DNA of 64,000 bases from Bolinopsis microptera (lineage: Eukaryota > Ctenophora > Tentaculata > Lobata > Bolinopsidae). Position 1 is the first letter of the stretch; the number at the start of each line of letters is the position of its first letter. The translations under genes were made by a program, and so were the position numbers. The notes beneath the pieces were generated by a model that saw only the letters and a program-made list of their open reading frames with translations, was not told where the DNA came from and searched no databases. Where the stretch lies: the NCBI RefSeq assembly GCF_026151205.1, contig NC_087072.1, positions 18,334,103 to 18,398,102 of the forward strand, given 5' to 3'. Shown here piece by piece: positions 43,621-56,440 of this stretch.

Positions 43621-46600
43621 TTAAGTCTCAACTCTCCAGATTGTTTCTATTTACATTCTCGCACGCTTTGTCAATTGCTATAATCAGTGCCCAAAGATCA
43701 GTCACTCTGTGAAGATCGAGACGGATCCCTCAAAGTTCAAACTATATCAATGTGCGCTCAATAATAATCAGATAATCATCAGCTAATTATGCTCAATAAG
43801 GAACTACCCAGTTTTGAATATAAAATAGAATCTATCGTGTTACGACTGTGATACTGCCTCATTTTTGTCATATTAAATTATAGTGTTCAGTATCAAAAGT
43901 TACTTACCATGTCCCCGGTCCCTTTGAATTGTTATATCATGACAGGTGACGGTGGTTTTAATGGTTTGTCCTATCGTTAATTGATATGATGATGATGGTA
44001 AAAACTTATTATCAGCCAGAAGGGTTATCAGGGATTATGATGCACGACAGTTGCTGTAGTATCACTATAACAAGAACTAATCGGTCATTTCTTGTTCAGT
44101 AACACTACATAAACTATGCTCCTCATTATAGTTCAAATTTGTAATAACAACATCTCCTTGATAATTAAACTCACAGGTTTCTTTACTTTTTTTTCAGTTC
44201 TCGGACGAAAATTGCTCAAATTTCCACGTACCAGCTCGTTAATTTATAGAAGTATAAATAAATCTGTCAAAGAGTCTATATGGAGGACCGTTGACATGTG
44301 GCTGCAGTAATTGTGTTGTATTTCTCCTCATATCAGAATTAATTCAAGCGCATAAAAGAAGTGAGGTTGTGGAACACATTCATTATTTGGTTGCTACGAT
44401 TATCGTTTCGAGTGAACGCAACAGAAATATCGAATGTGTATGTAAAATCTCTGAAACTGAACCCCCACCCCCCACCACTACCCATTCGAGACACACTCAA
44501 TGCACCTATCACCGGATCCCACCATATAAACCCAACGTGCAGATATCCTTTAACAGTTATAGATTTTAACTTTCCCCGTTCATTGCTCGTCTCCCTTCAG
44601 GGTCCCTAACATCAGGTCCATAACCAAGTAATTTCCAATGTACAGTGTACACCATCTGCAAGCCTCTAAATCCGGTGGTATTTAACGGCCCTCCTTTTTT
44701 ATCAGACAGGGTCAACACATGCTCTGCTGCTCTAATAAAAACGATCTATTTAATGAACAATGTATGACTATTGTGCGGCTCTACCATTTTTTCCCAATGT
44801 CATTGCCGCGCCGTCTGGGCTGGTATACGGTTATTGCCTATTAGTATTATTTGGAAGACCTGGTTCACATCGTAATCAAATAGTTGCTCCGGATCTTCCT
44901 AGACATTTGGGCTTACCATCGATAATCCCGTTAAATCTTCCTGGTATGTCACGGAAACGTCCTCTTCTAATTCTACTTCAAAGATACCACAGCTTTAATT
45001 GCCATGGTCCATTTTAACACCAGGTGAACGATTTCCAATCAGGAGGGGAACATTGCATCATCCACCAATAACAGGATCGCCTGACAGGTTTCTAGTTTTT
45101 ACTGCTTAAACAAAAACAATTATGATTGTGCCCTGGTGTGCTGAAGGGTGTGTTTATCGTGTGTTCTTCTGAACTTCACAATCTTCAGCGGTTCGTAATA
45201 TTTAGTTCTCATGTTGCCATATTTTCTGTAATTCTTGAATAATTAATGTGGCCGGTGAGAAAGTAAGTCTTTGGCGAACCGTATAAACAGCTGCACCCTA
45301 TTGTTAATTATGAACGTGGTTAATTTGATTGGTATGCCTAACTGACGAGAGGAATTAATGCCCATGATATTCAGTATGTGGTGTGTCAAATACCTAATAT
45401 CTATGATAATGTTTTGTTTAAATGCATGCTTTATTATCAGTGTTTCTCAACAGATGTAATTTGTGATAAATTTAATGTTCTGAGATTGACAAGGCGTCAA
45501 TTTTGGAAGAAAAGTCAACAATTAATTCACACAGAATCGTGTAGTATAAAATATAAATAAATATACCAGTTCATTACAGTTGGTACTTAGCTTTTGTTGA
45601 AAATGTTTGCTGATTCCTTGACTTGAAAAGTAAGATCATCAGTGAAATCCCTTAATAATCTGCATCAGCTGAAAACATGAAAACGTTTGAGTCTTGTTCA
45701 CATGCCGATCTAACCGATTTATTTATTCCATTATCCCATGCTTTTCTGTCAGATGTCGCGGAAGCGGTCGTTTACCTTCTGTCGGCCTAATATGCACTTT
45801 AAACATCCATTAACTATATCATACATGCTGCATTTGTATAATCTTCGTAATTGCCTGAATAGAGTATATTCGAAAATGAACAGAAACTGTTCGGAATTGT
45901 ATCCCGATCGTATTTATGATTGAAGTTATGAATGGATCCCATTCCCCAATATCGATGAACATTGTTGATTGCACTACCAGAGTAGCACTATTGTTGTTTG
46001 AGACAAATTTAGAGGTTCTGTAGACACCAACCCCAGTATAACAGGCTCTGCGCTATAAACGATATTTGATGCAGATTGTAATTTGTTCTACCATTCCTTG
46101 GCCTTATGAATACCATATCTCCAGCAAACTTGCTGGCGATATGGGCAGGAATATAGTAGCAGTTAGGTATAGCTAATGTGGATCTCACCTTTAAAATCGT
46201 ACAATTTATATCATTGATGAGATCGTTCAGATTGTGACAGGAAATGTCTTGAAACTCTTATTTTGGTTTCGACTCACAAGGCTGGTTAACTTCTGCTTTA
46301 CCAAAATGTGCATCTCCTCAAATGGTCGCAAAAACGTGGAAATATTCACATTGTCATTATTCGTCCAACTTTAAAAGCTGTCGCCAGTCTCCCGCATTTA
46401 ACTGTTTTTAACTATGTTAAAAACACAGTCTACGTTTTAAGAAAAGACTTAGACAGGCAGCTCAAGGGGAGGGGCAATTAGACACCATCTTGTCACAGCA
46501 ATCAAGCTAGTACTAAGAGGGCTTCGCCCTGTTAGACTGGCTGGTCTGTTCAGTTAGTTGAAACGGAGGCAATTTAAACATAAAAATTGTTGTAATTTTC

Positions 46601-47800
46601 TTGTGAATTAGATCAGCTGTGTTTTCCAAATCTTTGCAGTTGACTGATGAGATATTGAGATTAAATCTCCAACTCTTTATTATATTATTCCCATTATTCC
46701 CATTATTCTACAGGCTTACTGCAGCAAAATCTTACCTCAAAATTGGGCTGTTGCATAGAAACCGAAACCAGAGCGAAAATTGGGGATTATGACTTTGTTC
46801 AGAGAGGGAATTAGAGTCATTATCCCAACAATGTGTCATAATGCTTCGTATCTTGACATTGTGTTAAGTCCCTACAATTCTACACCCTTTTATTCTGCAA
46901 TCTACCGCCCTGTTTCTTAACAGACTTTGCAGCCAGCATCACGGCCTCTGCTAGCCCACTTTTACCATTTACCTTACTAGATTTGTTCAACCGTGGAATT
47001 GTCCGGACAGTTCCAATAGTTTAACAGTTAATGGTGGTACTGCAGGTTCGGTTATACCACACTATTGTCGCAATACTGAGTATATAGATACTTCTCGTGG
47101 ATCTCGTGGAGTAGCCTTCAATACTTTATAAATACTCAATGACAATAGTCCTAGCTAATATGTCTGCTGATTTCCCGTCCAATTTCACCAATTGTTGTCG
47201 AAACGCAATTCTAATTAATTAGCAAAGGTCGCAAAATCAAATATTAGTAGCCTTCATCAGGATCATCCAAGCATGTTTTTGTTAATTGACATTCGACCGG
47301 CGCTGAAATTTACAAATTTGAACCACCGCAGTGGCTTAATCAATGATCGTGTTGAATATCATACGGTTTGTTAGGAATGGTGATAATAACGTAGTATTGC
47401 TTATCATTTGATTTCAAGTCTGTTAATTTCAACACGATGGTTAACTAAATACCCTAACCGACCCAGAATTCTGAGATTCAAGGTGGTGGAACTCGGTTCA
47501 CCATTGATGTTCGACTTTTCGTCTTCTTTTCGTTTTACCATGGCGATTATTTAGGCCAAAAATCGCGGTGCCGCGACATGCCAAACTAGGCAAAATCGCG
47601 GCGAAAAGTTAGATGTCATATATTCGTTAACTAGCTTGTTAGTCTAGTTAGATAAGCTATAAATACTGAGCAGAGCTTGCTTTTAGATCGGCCCTTCCGG
47701 CTTCCAGACGATCTCAAAAGTTCCTTCCAGCTAGCCAGCCAGACCTCGCCAGAACGGAACTCGATGTTCCGCTCCGAATCTGTACTCATATACATACATA
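43621..47800. other. No gene seen
   Basis: About 4.2 kb of AT-rich DNA with only short ORFs. None carries a domain I recognise, and exon-like G+C-rich stretches are absent. Distant or very small exons could be missed. Confidence 0.45.
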
Positions 47801-47804
47801 AAAT

Positions 47805-48363
47805 TATAAGTTAACTTGTGTTAATACCTTACCATACTACACGTAATCAAACAAATAAACCCTGTTTACAATAAGATAACATCACGTGATCGAATCACGT
47901 GTTTTGATATAAACAAAGCTACTAGCTAGAGACTAAGAGTAAGGGATATGGAGCACGCTGCTTTTCATGTGTTTTATAGACTGACTATGAGTTCCTTTAC
48001 ACAAATTATACTACTAGTCTTAACTATAATTCTAAAGATTATCTTTTGTGGGGACCGAGGGCTCATCGTCCGAGTATAAAGCAGACACTCGTGATCACTA
48101 CGTTCGTAGACATATTTCCTTTACCCTCATGATCATGAGCTGTTGTCCGTATAGATTGTTTTAACAATTGATCAATGTTCTCATGGTTCAAAATCTCATG
48201 ATTCAATGTCACTTAACAAATTAACTCCTAACTAACCTTATGCCTAACTAACCTTATGCCTAACACATTACACATTATTTTATTTCCTCATCTTTGCCTT
48301 TTTTCATCTTCTCGCACAATTCCTTAAGTGGGGGGGGAGTCATCGTCATGTGAATGGTTGCAG
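47805..48363. mobile_element. Fragment related to the hAT-like element at 14758-16572 (inverted)
   Basis: Reverse-complement match to about 15218-15790 inside the hAT-like element, including the words cataaggttagttaggag, tcggtccccacaaaag and aacagggtttatttg, with scattered differences. The element ends are not found here, so this is a partial copy, or the segment is itself a separate repeat carried by both. Confidence 0.75.
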
Positions 48364-48516
48364 TTTTCCATACATTGATTGAGGTGTCTAGTGGTCAAGT
48401 TTATGTCTAGTGTCAAGTTTTAGGGACGTTTTTGGCTAACAATGTTACGTCAGCAGACGAGAAATGCTTGTGAAAGTGGATTTCTGGAAACCAATTATTT
48501 TCCACGGTTTATGCAG

Positions 48517-49346
48517 TAGAGGCGTGAGCTAGCCGGCTAAGCCGGCTTAGCCAGCCGATTGAAATTGCCGGCTTAGCCAGCCGATTGCCATTGGCTAGCC
48601 GATCGGCTAACACATTTTCAACAGTTATCACTTATCTCTACTTCAGGCCGGGAATCTAGACGGCATGTAACAAATTATACCATGATCGACTTTAGAGATA
48701 AATTTCATAAATTTCAGAACCGTCAGACGGATCGTCTTAAAGACGAAATTAGAGTGTATGAGGCCTTGCAGTGCCCTAAAAACTTTCTGTCCAAGATGGA
48801 CACTCTTAGATTTTGGAAATGTCGTAGTGATACATTGCCCCTTCTTTCAAAATTAGCATGCGCTATATTTTCGGTTCCTGCATCCGCTGCTGATGTGGAA
48901 AGAACACAGGGCTGACTGTAAACAAGATCAAGAGGATATCAAAGATCTCATCAGACAATTTAAAAGCCATTATAATGCTCATTAATCGTAACAGAGATCT
49001 TTTGTTAAGTTTTATAAGTAAATTAGAGATTGACTCTGACCATCGAGAATTTCCTAACTTATTATTGACTAACTTATTATTATTGAAGTTATGAAATTGT
49101 ATCACTTGTTACCTTCCATTTCAAGTTTTGCCCTTAAAATCGACATAAAGTATAAAGAAACATAAAGTATAAGCCAATAAATTTTAATACAAAATAGTAA
49201 TATTAGCAAAATACAAATTTTTGGTACAATATCTGATATTAGGATCTGGTAATCCCATTCCCAGTTTTAGCCGGCTTAGCCGGCTAGCCAGCCGATTTTT
49301 TCTCTTAGCCAGCCGATTGCCGTCGGCTAGCCGGCTCACGGCTCTA
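48517..49346 (+). mobile_element. hAT element A (830 bp) with transposase C-terminal remnant
   Basis: Ends tagaggcgtgagctagccgg and cggctagccggctcacggctcta-type complement; flanked by the 8-bp duplication ttatgcag (48509-48516 and 49347-49354). Inside, the 48682-48915 frame reads LRFWKCRSDTLPLLSKLACA and FSVPASAADVER, the hAT dimerisation domain. After a one-base frame change near 48910 it continues GLTVNKIKRISKISSDNLKA. Subterminal zones repeat the word agccggct/agccgat. Too short to encode a full transposase, so non-autonomous. Confidence 0.92.
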
Positions 49347-49866
49347 TTATGCAGTAATATGCTACCCTGATCATTATGAGCCTAACATATTTTTTTCGGT
49401 TTACTTTACTGAAGTCCGTACCTTTTAGTAGTACCTACTTCTCGATATACGATTTTGGACTCGAGGCTTCAACCTTGTAATGCGATCTCGGAATGCAGGC
49501 GGGAGGTACGTATCGAGAATTAAGTCGAAAATTTTCAAAGATTTTCTGGAAACTACGTTTGTTCATGTTTCATGCTACCCTTATTGGTTCCATATATTTA
49601 TAAAGAACGTGATATTTGGCCTGAAGATTTAAAGGAGAATGCTCAAATTTGTCGCGGAGAACTGAAATAATTGCGATTTGTCGCGAGGATCTGAGAAAAT
49701 CGCAATTTGTTGCTGCAAACGTCAAAAATCGCGATTTGTCGCGAAGAATGGGAAAAATCGCGATTCCGCACGTGCCGTGATTTCCTTTTGTCCTTGTCGT
49801 AGCTACACCCATGGTTCGTATCTTGTACTACGACCATAATTGATCGTTGTACAATTAGATACAAAC
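49347..49866. other. Spacer between the twin hAT elements
   Basis: About 500 bp of host DNA between two oppositely oriented hAT copies. It repeats the word aatcgcgatttgtcgcg near 49660-49765. No gene seen. Confidence 0.6.
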
Positions 49867-50696
49867 TAGAGCCGTGAGCCGGCTAGCCGACGGCAATCGG
49901 CTGGCTAAGAGAAAAAATCGGCTGGCTAGCCGGCTAAGCCGGCTAAAACTGGGAATGGGATTACCAGATCCTAATATCAGATATTGTACCAAAAATTTGT
50001 ATTTTGCTAATATTACTATTTTGTATTAAAATTTATTGGCTTATACTTTATGTTTCTTTATACTTTATGTCGATTTTAAGGGCAAAACTTGAAATGGAAG
50101 GTAACAAGTGATACAATTTCATAACTTCAATAATAATAAGTTAGTCAATAATAAGTTAGGAAATTCTCACTGGTCAGAGTCAATCTCTAATTTACTTATA
50201 AAACTTAACAAAAGATCTCTGTTACGATTAATGAGCATTATAATGGCTTTTAAATTGTCTGATGAGATCTTTGATCTCCTCTTGATCTTGTTTACAGTCA
50301 GCCCTGTGTTCTTTCCACATCAGCAGCGGATGCAGGAACCGAAAATATAGCGCATGCTAATTTTGAAAGAAGGGGCAATGTATCACTACGACATTTCCAA
50401 AATCTAAGAGTGTCCATCTTGGACAGAAAGTTTTTAGGGCACTGCAAGGCCTCATACACTCTAATTTCGTCTTTAAGACGATCCGTCTGACGGTTCTGAA
50501 ATTTATGAAATTTATCTCTAAAGTCGATCATGGTATAATTTGTTACATGCCGTCTAGATTCCCGGCCTGAAGTAGAGATAAGTGATAACTGTTGAAAATG
50601 TGTTAGCCGATCGGCTAGCCAATGGCAATCGGCTGGCTAAGCCGGCAATTTCAATCGGCTGGCTAAGCCGGCTTAGCCGGCTAGCTCACGCCTCTA
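49867..50696 (-). mobile_element. hAT element B (830 bp), inverted near-identical copy
   Basis: Same length as element A and nearly identical, in the opposite orientation. Flanked by a different 8-bp duplication, atacaaac (49859-49866 and 50697-50704), so it is a separate insertion and not an inverted duplication of the locus. It carries the same dimerisation-domain frame (50531-50298) and the same frame break as element A, so the break was already in the mobilised source copy. Confidence 0.92.
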
Positions 50697-50751
50697 ATAC
50701 AAACCATAGGTGTATAGGTAATCACAATAATATGTATTATGTCTTTCATAA

Positions 50752-50902
50752 TTAAGACAAACATTCTATAACCCAGCGATTTTTTAAACTTGCTCCTCCT
50801 GCCTCCATCACAAACCCATTTTCGGGGTTTTGGTTGTACCGGATCAAATAAATAGTCTTCGGTGTATTTCTATTTTCTACGGTACAGGGATACACTCTAA
50901 AC
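50752..50902 (-). CDS. Possible terminal exon, unknown protein
   Basis: A frame beginning after an AG acceptor (ttatacttatag, about 50903) reads FRVYPCTVENRN, LIRYNQNPENGF, ASLKNRWVIECLS and stops. Residue composition looks protein-like for AT-rich DNA, but no family is recognised and no partner exon was found. Confidence 0.2.
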
Positions 50903-50909
50903 ACTATAA

Positions 50910-53900
50910 GTATAAGACTATCCCTATGAGTTTCAAGCATATTGGAACATTTTTGGACCAAAGATATGCAACTGTTTTACTTAATCGATATTTACTATTT
51001 GGACCAAGACAAAGAATACTGATTTTGGATGACAAATTTTTAACGAGCCCACTGTCCAAAATATCAAAGTTACATTGAAGTATGAAGTTCCAAAAGTTAT
51101 CATGCTTTCACAAGGCCCAGGCCACAGAGTCTTCGTTCGTGACGTAGTAAACCCATACTTTATTCATTCTCCGATCAGAAATAATATCATCTAATCACGA
51201 CGCACGAGTCGCACGTCAATATGATGCCTTACGAATTTAACACGTGCTATACCTCCAACCACAATGTAATCTGCGAATTGGATCCTGAAATGATTGCTTC
51301 TAGATTCTAAAATAGTGGAATGCTAATGATTGGGCTTGTGCTCTGCTTTGGCGCCAATACTTAGATTCATATTTACGTGTTCGGGAGAATAGAGGAGGTA
51401 ATTTGAGCACGTTCGTACCTGGAGTACCTGGAGTGGCCACATGCAGATGGTTGAAAATAATACTAAATTTGAGAATCATACCGAAATAGGTCAGATTACG
51501 CATTTATATTTTTTACAATTTATCTTTTCACTTATCCATTTAAAATGTAACTGATAAGAAAATAACATATTATCCCGTATTTTATAACGAAAAGTGCGAC
51601 CGATTAGAAGATTGAATAAGCAATCAGTCGCTACACTACTTGTAATATTGACAGTCCATTCGATGCTGCCGGCAGAATGGATCACAACTTATTCCAAAAT
51701 GTTTCACTTAGTTATAGTATCACGTGAAGCTACAATTTCATATATTATGACGCAGTGAAACTATCGGACTACGATGTATGGGGACTTGCACCATCACATG
51801 GCAACATTAAAATATATTGACTCTGTTACATCGTTTCCTGTTAATATATGTATAGTGTTTTATATATTTTACTTATTAGCAGGTGAAGCTACAATTTCAT
51901 ATTATAGTGTTTGTTCTCAGTGCACCTGGAGTGCATGTTGCACAATTATCAATACCGCGACAAAAACTCATTGGCTGATTGTTGCACTGCTGTGCACTGT
52001 AATTTTAAGAAGCCATTGTCATTCTATGAGAGCTTCTTTGACATGGCAAGTCCCTCAAAGGACTTTATTCAGAACACCATTAAAGGAAGACGGTATCCAA
52101 GATCACGTGGATTTTAAAAAGTTTCCGTATTACAATCAGTAGACTTCTTCCGTCTGCATCATGCTACCTGCCTGTAACCAGGATGTTTTGTGAGTTTGTT
52201 GAATGTAGCGTCATCCCTGTGTTTTTATGCCACTTTTCACTTTCAGTGGTTAAACAGCCTTTGTTTAATCTGATTTGGTCGTGCACTGAAAGAACAAAGA
52301 AGCATTTGTTTAACTTACAGCAAATTTATTCCGATGATGATAGCAGCCGGAATGGAAACGTGAATTTTTGCGTTTTTTATTTTTTACTCATGTACATCAA
52401 CATGTGCTCAGTACTTCATCAGCCCGAATTCCGCGTCGACCGATAATTCTTATTACTGTCATGGATCGGAATTTCCGTCAGTTACCCTGCAACCGTATCG
52501 CACAGAAATGGCAGACATATTAATTGATGCGTATTATCCAAAGAGTCAGATCTTTGCGGCTACCAGGAATTTAACCTACTCATTTTATTTTTATATTATT
52601 AAAGGAAAACCTGCATACATTTTTTAGATTTACAACATAGCGGCCTTTCATAAATTTTTTTTCTTGAAATGTTTATTGCTCCTGTCCGATTTGTGTATTT
52701 ATAGAAATAATATTTTTAACCGGTTCAAATTGGTTAAAAGCCTGACTACTAAGGGTAGATTTTAAGATAGATTTCAGGGTAGACTTTAGGATTAGGATAC
52801 GGGACAAGGGTTAGAGCTTAGGTTAGTGTTAAGTTTGGGTCCCTAAAGTCTACCCATGCTACGATACCCATGCTTAGGCTTCCAAAATAACACCACTTTA
52901 ACTTTTAAGTCAAACTGTATCAATAAGATCTAACATTCATGGACAATATGGACATTGGACATGCTCAAGTAATCAATGATAAGACGATTCACGCCTGAAT
53001 TAGTATATTATAGTCTATTGATTGTGTTATGGCTTATCTTCTTAGACCACCAAAGCTACTATAAGAGCACACACACAACGTAATATCTGCACTTGAATCC
53101 CTGTGTTGTCAGTTTTCTTTCGAGACACAATTTCAAGCTGCACTTCATGGATGACAGCTAATTCATTAAAACAACAGCGTGTCATTACTCAACATGACCA
53201 CAAACAGTCGTCAGCTTGTGCTTACTTCGTGTTTTATTTGCTACTGACCACATGCTTTTTCTAGAGCTATAAGTATACCCTCTCTCAATATCATTCCCTG
53301 CTATTAATGAATCAGATGTAGTACGTGAGCTGTGGAGGGCATTACGCAGGCCAGCAACCGAGACAGGGTGGTATATTGTACAAGGATATAGGGGTAACAG
53401 TTAGGGAGGTTTTAGTGAGGGTACCAGTCATGAGATGACAGTACTGACGTTTTGTATATAAGTAGTGTGGGTTTCTAGATCGGGGACTTTATCACTGTGG
53501 TAATATTTCTTTATGCGTTTATACTCCTGTCATTTGCAGCACATGTTATCCGACACCTTCTCTTCATTCTCTCAAATTCTTTGAAAACCTCCCCCGAACT
53601 AGCTCTGTTAAATCATTTCTATCGCTTTATCTGGAGTTATTGTTAATGGACTGAATGAATTGTTCTGATGCGGTCTAACTATTAATTCTTGTATCAAATA
53701 TCGTTCAACAGAGAGAATATATTGGCGAGCAATGTGGGTTCCTATACTCTTATACTAATCCAGTGGTGACCAGATGACTGGACTAAAACACGTGTTGGTT
53801 TCTCCTCACTGAATTCAATTCTATATTAATTAGTCTCGTCGCTATTCATATGTTTAATTGCCTGTGATCGTTACTTCACCGATTCAGTTTGGACGTGACT

Positions 53901-56430
53901 AACACGGCATTGGATCAAAAGAACTTGAATATGATTTACTCATTTACTGGTACCAACGCAGTCAATTCGCTCATGATGCTATGAATTATTAAAATTATTA
54001 AAAAACCTTAGTCTGAATATCAGGCCATGTTAAATTTGGGTTTCACTGTTATATTATATATATATATATATTATGTTGAAGGAGACAACTGCTTTAAATA
54101 GTTTGGTGGACACTCAATAAAAACAGCACTGGGTTTGTCGTAAATTTTAGTAGTGCTGGAGTTGTTTACTTTGTTCGTTTATAGTATTGTTTAATTAAGC
54201 TTATAAATGTAATCAACGAATATTAAAATTGCTTTTATTAAGCACAAAAATTTATGTCTGACGACTTTAAATTGTTAAAAATTGCAAAAATTAAACTCTT
54301 ACGCAATTTGATTTCACGTTTTTGCACACAATTTGGTCTGCTCGAATAAAAGCTGATAAGGTAAAAAATCGGGTTATGTTAAATCTGGTTTTCACTTTTG
54401 TGTTGAAAGATATACCTGCCAAAAAGGTTGGTCAACACTCAACACTCGTCCATGAACCCTCGTGGCATTGCACCGGAGGCCGTATAACCCTTCCTTAGCC
54501 ACTCCTTGGAATACAATAGACACTAAAATTAGACATCAGTAACGATTCATCCATCGTGTCGAGAGCAATTCATAGGTGACAATCACTTTCAATAGCCTAT
54601 TTGCTGGCAATAATTTCAGCCGAATGATCGGAAACTACTACGAGGTTTTACTAAGTGGCAAATATTTAGATTATTTTGTCAAGTCTCCTGAAGACTGACT
54701 AACAGTACTTAACTTGTGAGGTGCCTAGCAGATTGTCAGCTCCGTTTCACCAGCTCGTAAAATCATGGTCAGATTTATTTTATCCGTCTATCACAATTGA
54801 CGCCACGCATAATCCTCGTTGTCACACAGCTATATCTTTCATCGGCTATAATTTGGTAAATTTCTTGTCGTCTGAACATGGTGTGGATCCTGCGATGTCG
54901 TGTTTGATCTTATGTAACCGTTTGACACGATTTCAAGGCTGTATTTTATTTGGCAAGCGTTGGTACGACAGCTCACTAACATTGACACTAAGTACTAACG
55001 CATTGTTACGAGAATAGTAACTTTCTTCGGCTCTTTTATGTTTAGAATTACTGGCCTGACAACAACAGCCGTTATGCTGATATTTGGGGTTTAACGTGGT
55101 TTAACAATGTTAACTTTGGTTTGCTTTTTCAGTGAAATGTTACTGTTTCACTTTTGGACATAGAGTTACCCTCGATTGCAAGATGTTTAAAATCTGCATT
55201 CTGCAAAGAATACAATTAAGTTGTTATGATAAACTTGCACCGTAAACCAAGGTCAGTCGAGTGAATAGTTAGGTACCTGGTACATGGTACAAAAATCTGA
55301 AAATGGGTGTGAGCAGTGGTGACGGCTTATATTTTAACTGGAAAAAATACTTTATCCGACTTCAATTAAATAGTGATGTTTTTCTTGTGAAATTTTATTT
55401 ACTTTTTTATCTACTTTCTTTTGTTTCTCACTAGTCGAAAATGTTAATACAATCAGCTATAAAGCTCTCAAATTATCAAATATAATCAAAATTCACAAAT
55501 AAAATAGTCCACTGGCCAGTGCTTGCCGAACGAAGAGAAACTGCCATTACGAGATTAGATTTATATTATTCTTCGCCATTCAGCAGCCTCATACGAACCT
55601 GAAAATAGTATCGCCAATGTTTACGACACAGTTTTGATAATTCCTTCACAGTTTCCTACACACATAACATCAAATAAGTATTGCCTCCTAACTATGATTA
55701 TTACAAAGCAGCGAGATGACAGAGAGTAAAAATACAACTTTCAGCCACCAACACGACCTGCATCTTGATAGGGTCTTCGGGACTGTTTCTCTTCTCACAG
55801 GTCAGCAAATCCGGGCTTTTATTTAGCTTTTTTTTAGTTTAAAATAATTCGCTTGGCCGAATCTAAATTGTTTCGATTTATTCAAGATATCGGGCATTTA
55901 CCCTTTCTTTATCGTAGAGGCGGCTACTGAGTTTGACAAATATAGATCGGTTGGAATTGACAGAATTTACGGAGCAATTGCTATTGGTGCAGGTATTGAG
56001 AAAATTAATTAATGCTACGCACGGTTAATGCTACTTTGATTGAAGCAATTGCTTGGGCTTCTTGATCCCTTGATTTTGCAAAAAAATTATATAGTATACT
56101 TGAATCAGAAAAAATCAAATCTAATGTGAGTACAATTTTTAAAATTGTTGTTAATCTTGCTTGATGACATTTGTTCTTTTTTTTGTTACAAATTTTACAA
56201 AGCTCATCTAATAATCGTGTTACTTTAACATTTTATTTTCTGTTAACCATCACATATTATGCGATCGTATTTTGGTGTGTCGGTTTGGTATGATAACATA
56301 AAATAAATTAGCTTGAATTCTGTTTGGAGCCGTTAATCATCAACAATAACGACTCCTTGATGTGTGAATTATTTTTGCATTGGAGTGATGTTTCTCCTCG
56401 GTAAAATGGTTTTTATGGCCGTAACTGATA
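50910..56430. other. No gene recognised
   Basis: About 5.5 kb of AT-rich DNA. Small structures: a 26-bp word (gtgaagctacaatttcatat) repeated at 51725 and 51883, an inverted pair around gggtagactttagg near 52775 and 52848, and (TA)n near 54054-54070. The missing first exon of the GPCR at 56441 should lie in the distal part but cannot be picked out by eye. Confidence 0.4.
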
Positions 56431-56440
56431 TTTATTTCAG

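Noticed and set aside
48517-50696. A single inverted duplication of one locus
   Set aside because: The two arms have different 8-bp target duplications, which shows two insertions.
51774-52142. 122-residue plus-strand ORF with Cys-rich stretch and a possible signal-like start
   Set aside because: Two overlapping frames look equally protein-like, no domain is recognised, and the start region is a short local repeat. Not supportable as a gene.
54721-55017. 98-residue plus-strand ORF
   Set aside because: Starts at GTG, no domain, no splice context; ORF length is within chance for the region.
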